Source: Allomyces macrogynus ATCC 38327 (Eukaryota; Blastocladiomycota; Blastocladiomycetes; Blastocladiales; Blastocladiaceae). From it: a stretch of 28,303 nucleotides of DNA. Made by a program: the position numbers and the translations under genes. The notes under the pieces were generated by a model. It saw only the letters and a program-made list of their open reading frames with translations. It was not told where the DNA came from and did no database searches. Shown one piece after another: positions 1 to 8,277 of this stretch (position 1 is the first letter of the stretch; each line of letters starts with the position of its first letter). Where the stretch lies: the NCBI GenBank assembly GCA_000151295.1, contig GG745367.1:237698-266000 (forward strand). Direction: 5' to 3'.

Positions 1-647
1 TCATACACATCCTCGCGTGGACAGACACCTCCCGGCGACTGCTAGTGCCTCATGCCCGTGCTCCGTTGCCCCTGGTCCTCATCAGAGCACCAATAGCGCT
101 CCTGCTCTTTTTCCTGTTTGGCTCTCTTCCCGCCTCGCCCCCCTTCCTCCACGTGCTCCCACCCGGACCCTACCCCTAAGACTATCTCCTTTCTGACACC
201 ATTCACCCCTCCCGTCCCATCCTCCCCCCACTCACCCCTGTCCTCTCTTTAGCATGAGGAGCGACCGTGCGTGACTGCGTCGAGGCACCGCCAGGACCAT
301 CCACCGACTCGCGGCTCAGCACTCCGCATGCTGTGGCACCGGAAACAACACACACAAGGCAACGCGCAGCGGCCACGGCAACCCGACCATGTGGCCAAAT
401 CAAACGCGTCTCGACCACCACTCCCCCGCGAGCGATCCTCGCCTTTCCTCTGTTATCCATGTCGCGCACGCGGTGCTGCTCGCGGCCGGTGACACATGGT
501 TTGCAAGTCTCGCCTTCGCGGCGCGCCCTCACGCGCTCCCAGCCCCTATTCTTTCATTCATTGCAATATCGTTCGAGACAAAGAAGCAAGCGGCCCGCCC
601 CACCCGGCCCGCGCTCCGCTCCCGACCAACGCCGCTGTCCGCCCTTC
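1..647. other. Gene-free left flank, including 3' side of the isochorismatase gene
   Basis: I see no convincing gene here. The first 250 bases are pyrimidine-rich on the + strand, and the open frames have no recognisable protein signature. The right part (about 500-647) would be the 3' untranslated region of the minus-strand isochorismatase gene whose stop codon lies at 648-650. The left part may be flank of a gene outside the window. Confidence 0.5.
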
Positions 648-1566
648 TTACAGCTTGTTGGCCAGGAAACTGAACAGTTGGTTCTGCGCCGTGATCGGCG
701 TGAACGTCTTGACCAAGTTCGATGTTTGCTTGAACTTGTCGTGCTTGGCGTCCTTGAGCAGCGCAAACAAGATCGAGTCGGACGACGTGATCACGGCGCC
801 CTCGGCCGCGAGCCTCTATTGGTTTCAGCATCAGCGTCAGTGCCAATGCTCTTTTTCCTTCGCAAATGGTCGATTCCGCCACAGCGCACCTTGAGTGCAA
901 TCGGAATCTCGCTCGAGTTCATGGACGACACGCCGTCGGCCAAAATGTAGACCGTCACCCCCTGCTCAAGCAAGTCGAGCGCCGTCTGCGTCACGCAAAC
1001 GTGGCTCTATACGCGCACGAGTAGCGACCGTGGTCAAATACGCGATCACAGTCCCATCTCTGCCAGTGCGCGCTTGCTGACCATGTCGTACCTCGATGCC
1101 GAACAAGACGACATTCTTAACGTCGCGCTGCGCGAGAATCTCGTTCACCTCGGGAATGCACATGGAAAACCGCGTCTTGGGCAGGACCGTGGCCGCGTGC
1201 GCAATGTCGAGCTCCGCGACCGTGTGCCCGAGCCCCTTGGGGTGCTGCTCGGTCACAATCAGCGGCACCTCGAGAATCTTGGACGCTTGCACCATCTTGT
1301 TGGACGTCGACACGACATCGTCAAACCGGAAAATCAGCGACCGGAACCGCTCCTGCACGTCGCTGTTGCCAAGGACATCGTCAGCGCTCACTCGACTAGA
1401 TCGAAATGGCCACGCCCGCTTGAGATGCATGCACCGACCAGAGAAAGAAGGCGGTGCGCGGCAGCGTCAGGTTCGAAAGCATGGCGGCTTGGCGCGGGGC
1501 GGGAGCGGCAGTCGACAGGGCGCGGAGTTGCTGGACAAGGTGCGGCAGGTTGCGCTTGAACGCCAT
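648..1566 (-). CDS. Isochorismatase-family hydrolase (ISOC1/2-like), probably mitochondrial
   Basis: Four exons read on the minus strand: 1566-1439, 1362-1092, 1006-890 and 815-648, giving 227 residues with all junctions in frame. The cysteine-hydrolase signature is complete: Asp44 in CDVQERF, Lys85 in TEQHPKGLG and the nucleophile Cys137 in HVCVTQT correspond to the Asp-Lys-Cys triad of this fold. The closest subfamily is the eukaryotic isochorismatase-domain protein ISOC1/ISOC2, whose substrate is not settled. Residues 1-29 are basic, lack acidic residues and contain RALSTAA before a second Met (MLSNL), which looks like a mitochondrial presequence; starting at that second Met would give a cytosolic form. 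Introns are 76, 85 and 74 nt with donors GTCGGT, GTACGA and GTGCGC. The C-terminus (FSFLANKL) is normal for the family. Confidence 0.88.
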
Positions 1567-1589
1567 GGTTGCAGTGGCTCGGCTCTTCA

Positions 1590-1985
1590 ACAAGGCTCAG
1601 GTCGCGGCTGCGGTCGTGGAGCGTGAGGAGTGGGGCCAGTGCGTTTTGTCCTCGCGGTTCGACGCCGAGGGCCGGCGGGTTGCATGGGTGCTTTTGCACT
1701 TGAACGCGCTCCACGCGGTGGCGGAGCAACGTCACGCGAAATCCATGTGAGCGATCCACCCACCGCAACAGTGGAGCCAGATGCGATCTGGTCGGCGCTG
1801 TCGACGAGCAGCTTGGCGGCCAGCTGAGAATGACCCAGGACGATGGCACCATGAATCAAGCTCCAGCGGCTGCAAAAGACGCTCATGCCGACGCTGCCGT
1901 CGAGACGGTTGCGCGCCAAGTGCTCGGCAACTGCCCTCACCATCTTTTCCAATGGCCACCGCTCGCCGTCCGTTCAAGCTCCCGT
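1590..1985 (-). pseudogene. Possible ankyrin-repeat relic
   Basis: On the minus strand, the frame beginning near 1985 reads with coding-like GC3 and contains an ankyrin-like stretch (SLIHGAIVLGHSQLAAKLLV, about 1800-1860). Near 1745 the coding-like signal passes to another minus frame (VTLLRHRVERV, then GQNALAPLLTLHDRS), as expected after an indel. Neither frame has a credible start or splice site, and the second frame runs into the isochorismatase first exon. I therefore read it as a decayed fragment rather than a live gene. It occupies the space where the divergent promoter of the two flanking genes should be. An alternative is that this is only chance high-GC open frame. Confidence 0.3.
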
Positions 1986-2039
1986 CCAGTCGACCCAACA
2001 CTTCGACTTCCTGCCTCACTCAAGCAAAATTGGTCCTAG

Positions 2040-3342
2040 AATGGCGAGCAATGGACCAGTCTTGATCGCCAGCAAGCCATCCACACGAACATCTTGAAAT
2101 GGGCCACGGACTACCACGTCCTGCCCAACACCAAGTATTTGAGCACGTTCTTGCGTCGTTATGTGCGCATGATCGAGGAGGCCGGCGAGGTGTGTACTTG
2201 ATCTCGGCTCTCCACCCGCTTCCGACCCTTCACGCGAGTCTGACAGTGAGGTTATGTTGGTAGGAGCTCGATGAGGACTTGTTGACTTTCCATTGCGACT
2301 TGATGGGTCAAGGCGCTGCAGATACTGGGTTGGTACGCTCTCTCCATTGTTTGGCACTGTCTTCTCTCGCTAGCAACCCTGACCGATCTCCTGCCCCAAC
2401 GACGAACAGTGATTTGCCGCACGATTTCACGCTGAAAACGTACTTTTTGGACTCGCGCGTGTCCGACAACTACGTGACCACCATGGAGAGCGCCAACACG
2501 ATCAGCGGAGGTCCGTCGCGCACGTCCGCTGGGTCCGGCTCGCGATGGTCATCGAGTTCACGATCATTGTCCTCAATATAGGAACGACAGGACTCAAGAC
2601 GTGGCCCGCGTCGCTCTCCATGGCCGAGTACCTCCTCACCCACCCGGACCTGATTCGCGGCAAGACGGTCGTCGAACTTGGGTCAGGCGTTGGCGTGCTC
2701 GGCCTTGTCTGCGCTCGACTCAGCGCTGCGCGCGTCGCCTTGACCGACGTGAATGCAAGCGTGCTCTCGGTGCTCGAAAAGAACGTGGATCGGTTCCGGC
2801 GTACGTTGATTCACGCCCACATCGCATTTTCGCGCGCCGATCGACTGAACTGATCATTGTGTGGGTGATCATCAGAACGCACGACGCTCCCCGCTGCACC
2901 GATCGAGATCCATTCGCTTGACTGGTTCTCAGTCGAGGACCATGAGGCCGACGCACATCTCGGGGACGTACTGCTGTGTGCCGACACGGTACGCTCCTCT
3001 CCATATTCCACACACTCCACCCGACGTGCCGTTTTCTGACTCGATAGTTGTTACCAGGTCTACGACCCCGACCTGCTCCCGGGCCTCGCGCACTGCCTGC
3101 ACACGTTCCTCCGCGCTGCCGCGCGCCGCAACCGCCCTCTGGCCGTCTACATGGCGACGGCGATCCGCCGCGAGTCCACGTTCCACGACTTGAACGACCG
3201 GCTCCGAAAAGTTGGGTTTGCGTACCGGATCATCTTAGACGATTGCCCTCCGATGCGGTTCTACCCGGACGAGGCGGTTACGCAGATTGCTGTCTTGGAG
3301 ATTGTGCCCGTTTCGGACGGGACGGGTGTGGGTGGGGAATGA
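2040..3342 (+). CDS. FAM86/Efm3-type protein-lysine methyltransferase (eEF2 lysine), 5' end not resolved
   Basis: Six exons are clear: 2040-2189, 2264-2328, 2410-2510, 2582-2800, 2876-2988 and 3058-3342, giving 310 residues of in-frame protein ending at TGA. The order of motifs matches FAM86A/EEF2KMT and yeast Efm3: a helical N-terminal domain (TNILKWATDYHVLPNTKY), the linker motif TTGLKTWPASLSMAEYL, SAM-binding motif I (VVELGSGVGVLG), the acidic LTDVN loop, and LLCADTVYDP. Family members trimethylate a conserved lysine of elongation factor 2 in the cytosol. The first listed exon begins directly after a TAG that would serve as a splice acceptor, and no in-frame ATG occurs before 2169, so an upstream exon is missing from this model or the gene is truncated by the relic at 1590-1985. 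Introns are 69-81 nt. Confidence 0.85.
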
Positions 3343-3785
3343 AGCTTACATTTGCACAACAGAGCATTCGGCCGAGATCATCAGCACTTTTTAGCCCCAG
3401 AACGCGAGAACGAGCTGCTCGGCGTCAAGAAAGCTGAAGCAAAGAGTGAACTGCCGAGAGACGTCTCGCATTATCACACGTGCAACTCACTGGACCGCGT
3501 TTGTCTGGCCTTTTTCGTGTTCTTCTGCTCGTCGCTTCTGACTTTGTCTCGACCGACCCGAAAACGGTCTGCTGGTGCTGGTGCTGCTGCCCTGGCCCGT
3601 TTCGCTGCTCTCGACTTTCTCGTGCCCGTGTAACCTGTCGCACTTGGACCAAGCTGCATCCAGGCACCGACTCTCTGCGGACATCCTCGGCGATCTTGCC
3701 GTTCCGGCCGGCCACCACCTGCTCAACGGCCTGCACCACCAACCGCACCACCATTGATCCCTGGCCCGCTGCGAATCCCGGCACC
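3343..3785 (+). promoter_or_regulatory. Intergenic region upstream of the GBP-like GTPase
   Basis: This 443-base gap separates two genes in the same orientation. It should hold the methyltransferase 3' untranslated region and the promoter and leader of the GTPase gene. A short GCTGGT/GCTG run lies around 3570-3590. I see no TATA box or convincing coding frame. Confidence 0.45.
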
Positions 3786-6440
3786 ATGGATACCCCGCAA
3801 CTGCTCATCAACCTCTCGGGCAAGGTCTCGGACCCCAACTCCAAGCTAGTCATCAGCGAGGAGGCCTGTGCCGTGATTGAATCGCTGGAGGCCCCGATTG
3901 GCGTGATTTCCGTGGCGGGATTGTACCGAACGGTACGAGATTCGGCTGGTGTGCGAGAATGGCTCTCGCGGTTGCGCGACAGTGGGACTGATCGTTGATT
4001 TGTCTTGGTGTCGGATCACAGGGCAAGAGTTTCATCCTGAGTCCGTGTTTTGGGCGTCAGAAACGGTGGTGATCCGGTGTGCCAACCGCTCACCACGTGG
4101 GTGACCCGTAGACCAGCTCGCGGGCCGGACTAAGGGATTTGATATTGGCGCGTCGATCCGTATGCTACGCTCCTGCCGTTGTTCCTTGACTCGGTACTGG
4201 AACTCACGACGTGGTTCGATTTTTTCAGAACCGGAAACGCAAGGAATATGGATGTGGGCGCTCGACCGGGCGACGCTGAAGCGACGAAAGCTGCCGGACA
4301 CCATGTCCGTGATCCTGCTCGACACCGAGGTACCCAATCTCACCTCCAATTCTCCTCCTCACCGCTCCGCTCACCCATCCGCTCCTACTCCTCCAGGGCC
4401 TTGGCTCCTTCACCAAGACCGAGTCGCACGACGTGAAAATTTTTTCACTCGCGGTCCTCCTGTCCTCGTTCCTCGTCTACAACTCGCTCGGCACGATCGA
4501 CGACACGGCCGTCGAGAACATGTCGCTGATCGTTGAATTGACTAAATCGATCCGTGCGTCGACCGACGCGTCCGCCGCGCAATCGCTCGGCCCGGCCGTC
4601 CGTCCAGACCCAGCGATCATGCGGCAATTCTACCCGCGGTTCCTGTGGCTGCTGCGCGATTTCGCGCTTGAACTTAAGATCGAAGGGCGCGCCGTGACCG
4701 AGGACGAGTACCTCGAACAGGCGCTCAAGCCGTTGCCGGTACGATCGCCCCCTCTTCACCGGCCCGGTGTGGGTGCTGACGAGTCGTCGGCGCTCCTAGG
4801 GCAGCGACAAGGACATAGTCTCCAAGAACAAGGTCCGCGAATGCATTCGCAGTTTTTTCCCAACGCGCAACTGCTACACGCTCAAGCGGCCCGTCGACGA
4901 CGAAGACGACTTGCAGGAACTCGGGTCGCTCGCGCCCGATAAGTTTCGCAAAGAGTATCTCGCGCAAGTCGACAAACTGATCCAGTTTGTCTATGCGAAT
5001 CTGACGCCGAAAATGCTGTTTGGGACACAGCTCAACGGCCGCGGTACGTTTCGTTCGCGCAACACCGCCAAACACCAAGCTGACCCGTCTCGCAACGCGC
5101 CATTAGTCTTTGTCTCGATCATGCGCCAGTACGTGGCCGCCATCAACTCCGGGTCCGTGCCCGCGATCTCCAACGCGTGGGACGCTGTCGTCGCACAACA
5201 ATCCGAATCCGCCTTGGCCAACGCGAAAGCCACCTACGCGCGCACGCTGGCCTCGTCCACACCGCACGCCGACCTGGCCGCGACCTTGGCTGCGTCGACG
5301 CGGGCCGAAACCGCGGCTGTCGCCGCATTTCTCCGCGGCGCCGTCCTGCACGCCCTGCAGCCCGCGAAACTCGCCGCGCTCCTGGACGAGTTACGGACCG
5401 ACGCGGCTGAACGGCTTGCCGCGGCGGTGAACGATGTCGTGCACCAGTACGACGCGGAAAATGCGGTCGCCGCGGCGAATGCCGTACGCGCGGTGCAGAC
5501 TGCGGCGGAGGGGTTGGTTGCGCGGACCGATGTGAGTGAGCGCGTTCTGGACGAGTTGTCGGCTGCGGTAGACGAGGCAATGGGGAAGTATTTGGCGGAA
5601 GCGCGGGGCGAGGAGGACGCGAAATATGGCGCGCTCGCAAGGGCTGCGTGGACACCGGCGGTGTTGGCGGCGGGGAAGGCCGTGGCCGCGGGGACGGCAG
5701 GGCGGGCGATGAAGGCGGCTGAGGAGAGGCAGAAGGCCGAGATGGATAAGGCGAGGCATGATTATGCGGTTGTGCAGGAGCTCTACCAGGTATGTCGTGG
5801 GTTGGTGCGGGCGGGGAGGAGGAGCGGAGGGACTGACGTTCATCGTGCGAGGTGTTTAGAGCGTCGACAAGGAGTGGCAGAAGGAGCAGGCCAACACTAA
5901 GCAGTTGCGTCAAGAGGCCAACGACTTGCGTACGTGATTGTCTCGCTTGGTTCGCGACGTTGCCGACTCGTCGTCACTCACGCTCGATATCCTGCAGGAT
6001 ACGAAATCATGGGCCACCAAAAAACCATCAAGTCCCTGGAAGACACGACCGCTGCGCTCAAGGACCGCGGCAACCTTCTCGAAACGCAACTCATCGAGAC
6101 CACCACCATCCTCGACAAGGAACGCGCCGCGCGCACGCAGGCCGAGACCGATCTGATCGACCTGTCCAAGGCGCACGCCGAGGCCGTGCAAGAACGCGAC
6201 AGATTGCGCGACCAGCTGAACAAGGCCACGTCCGAGGGCGGCGCCGTCTCGGCCGCCCGCGACGAATTGGCGGCCGAATTGAGTGCACGGCAGGCACGGA
6301 TCGACGCGCTCGCGCAGGAACTGGAAGAGGCCTATGCGATGGTCGAGCGTGCGCGGAATCCGCCGCCCCCACCGGAACAGGTGCAAGTCGAGGAGCCGCC
6401 CAAGGAGAAGGAGCCGGGGTGTAAGTGCGTGATCATGTGA
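3786..6440 (+). CDS. Guanylate-binding-protein-like large GTPase with C-terminal CaaX box
   Basis: Nine exons: 3786-3932, 4022-4040, 4112-4159, 4229-4329, 4397-4738, 4800-5043, 5107-5789, 5860-5929, 5998-6440; 698 residues. The G domain matches animal GBPs: P-loop GLYRTGKS including the Arg that acts as catalytic finger in hGBP1, then LAGRTKGFDIGASIQ, switch-I Thr in ETQGIWMW, G3 DTEGLG, and the family's RD motif in LLRDFALEL. AVLLSSFLVYNSLGTI matches the region after G3. An Ala-rich helical middle domain (about residues 300-530) and a heptad-like C-terminal coil (about 550-670) follow, then PPPPPE and the end CKCVIM. CVIM is a canonical farnesylation CaaX box; the upstream Cys could be palmitoylated. 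Family members oligomerise on membranes upon GTP hydrolysis. The 19-nt second exon holds GKSFIL. Splice sites in the G domain were chosen because only they restore the family sequence and frame. Confidence 0.9.
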
Positions 6441-6783
6441 CGGGGTGCACAGGATGGCGGCGCAGACGATCAGCGCCACGCGTCCGGTCGGAAAAAAGCG
6501 GATGGAGAAGGGAGGGGAGGGCGAAATCGTCATGGCACTGGAGTGAGGGGACTGGGGGAGGGTGAGGGAGTGGATGAAATGAGGTGTGCGCGCGGCCGGG
6601 AAGAGGCCATTGGTGTGGCCCGCAATATGATTGAATGGCAAGCCGTTGTGATTCGGATGAGACCCTGGCGCAATTGACGCGTCGTTGGCGATTTCTGGAA
6701 GCGGAGTTCTGGCTCAAAATCATTTATCACTTCAGGACCACGAGTTATCAGCGGATGACCAGCCGACGGACGGCCCGCACTCA

Positions 6784-6803
6784 CATTTCACGTTCATGAA
6801 ATG
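6784..6803. repeat. Short inverted repeat, 7-bp arms
   Basis: CATTTCA and TGAAATG are separated by six bases. It lies 344 bases after the GTPase stop codon. It could be a factor site or a weak hairpin; chance is also possible. Confidence 0.35.
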
Positions 6804-7042
6804 ATGCCGGGCGCTCTCCACTCTTCGCGTTATTCATTCGCAGAACGCCGATGGAAAGGGCGACCATTGCTAAGAGCGAACCCAGGGTCGATACATGTCC
6901 GTTCGTATCGACGGTTCGTGTTCACCGCTGGGCACACTCGTTTATCACTAGCCGATTGCGCACATGTCAAGGCCTCTGGCCGCTGCAACCAGCACCGCAT
7001 GTGTGTCATCGACGTTCTCTATTGACTGGCAGCAGTATTGGT

Positions 7043-7082
7043 CTTGGCGTGTCTTGGCCTTTGACTTGGCCTCTCGCTTGGC
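7043..7082. promoter_or_regulatory. Four phased CTTGGC hexamers (PacC/Rim101-type core)
   Basis: CTTGGC occurs at 7043, 7053, 7065 and 7077, with start-to-start spacings of 10, 12 and 12 bases, close to one DNA turn. Its complement GCCAAG fits GCCARG, the published core of the fungal pH-response factor PacC/Rim101. Four more GCCAAG copies lie in the next 900 bases before the WOPR gene. Binding is inferred, not shown. Confidence 0.5.
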
Positions 7083-7341
7083 CCTCACAACCCGGAAAGC
7101 AGCGGCGCACTGACTTACTTGCCTGAGAGGCTCCAAAGCCAAAAAACGTCGAGATGTTTCCATGGCGGCGAGGCAAAACGAGGACGAGCAACCCTTTTCT
7201 CGACGCTCATTCTTGACCGAAACGCCTTTGCATGATTGCATGCGACAATTGCCCCACTGAAACACGTTTTCATTGGGCCCCTGTGGTGCGCGCGGTCCAC
7301 GTGCATGTGACGGTGGCACAACGTGTTGAAGCATTGGGCGA

Positions 7342-7353
7342 AAATTTAAATTT
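7342..7353. repeat. 12-bp AT-only palindrome
   Basis: AAATTTAAATTT is a perfect palindrome in a locally GC-rich region upstream of the WOPR gene. It is only loosely similar to the TTAAAGTTT-type motif reported for Wor1. Confidence 0.4.
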
Positions 7354-8055
7354 AGTCGGAGTGGTCCGCCAAATCGGTTTTCCAGAAGGGGCTCTCCTCG
7401 GTTCTCCTTGCGTTCGTCGAACGATTTTCAACGAGGGAATCATAGTCAAGCAATATCAGCGACCATATCCAAACGACGCCAAATGGTTGTCGCCTTTCGT
7501 CTCTTGGAACGAACAGCGTGGCGTTGCAGTCGGCATCACTTTCATTGATTTTTGTTGGGCGTGCAAGCCAAGTCGTGGCGCGGGATGGGCACATGACAAG
7601 ACGCCCACGTCGCCTAGAATGTAATGGAATGCCATTTTGCCTCCGCCATCCTCAACTTGCGACGCCGACAAAGAGGCGTCAGCGCGCGTGTTGCGCCCAG
7701 CTGTCGTGGCCATGAGACCAATGACGATGTGCCACGGAAAACTTCTCGAATGTTTCTCATGGTCTGCGCGCGCTCGGTGCCCCCATGGTCCCGCCTTGCT
7801 GGCCGGCCGCAGCAGCAAGACTCCCGCTGTCTACAACGTGTGCAGTACACGCGTAAATGTAAGCCAATGGCCAAGCACGGGCCAAGCGGGCGCCGACGGT
7901 GAACGCAAGCGCACGCCCAGCGCCCCTTGCGCGCGCGTCAAACCAGGGCATCAATCCCGGACAGACACTCCAAAAGTGCCAAGCCCAAGCCCAGTTGCTC
8001 CTTGTCAAGGTTCGAGAACGCTTCTCGTCGCTGGCCGACTGCTGACTGCCGTTTC

Positions 8056-8061
8056 TATAAA
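8056..8061 (+). promoter_or_regulatory. TATA box of the WOPR gene
   Basis: TATAAA lies 217 bases before the ATG at 8278 and is followed at once by GCCAGG, another GCCARG-type hexamer. The stretch after it is C-rich and free of ATG until the start codon, as expected for a leader. It is the clearest core-promoter motif in the window. Confidence 0.6.
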
Positions 8062-8277
8062 GCCAGGGCCTCCCCCACCACCGCCCGCCCGCGCGTCGAT
8101 CCCCGTCCAGTCTCCCGCTTATCTCCACCGCCATCGGCTGTCCCACCCACTTGCCCTCGCTCGCTCGACGACGTTCACCGCGCGCGCATAGCTCCGCTCC
8201 CCACCCACCCACTCTCTACTCTTCCGCTCCCCTCGTCGTGCCGAACCCGGACCTCCACCACCTTCGCCCGCTCAGCC

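Larger units (their letters stand above)
6441..8050 (+). promoter_or_regulatory. Long upstream region of the WOPR gene
   Basis: About 1.6 kb without a convincing gene lies between the GTPase stop and the TATA box of the WOPR gene. It holds eight GCCAAG or CTTGGC hexamers (7043, 7053, 7065, 7077, 7567, 7870, 7881, 7978), CCTGGC at 6664, a CCAAT box at 7864-7868 and an AT-only palindrome at 7342-7353. Known WOPR master regulators such as Candida WOR1 also sit behind very long intergenic control regions. The open frames here lack the codon bias and family signatures of the real genes. Confidence 0.55.

Noticed and set aside
267..950. 227-residue plus-strand frame at the left end
   Set aside because: It overlaps the isochorismatase last exons in antisense and translates to Arg/Pro-rich noise.
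4041..4140. Alternative reading of the GTPase with donor GTGGTG at 4066 and acceptor at 4134
   Set aside because: It breaks the reading frame and loses LAGRTKG, whereas donor 4041 with acceptor 4111 restores both frame and the GBP family sequence.
7637..8191. 184-residue open frame in the WOPR upstream region
   Set aside because: It crosses the TATA box and leader of the WOPR gene and has no family signature.
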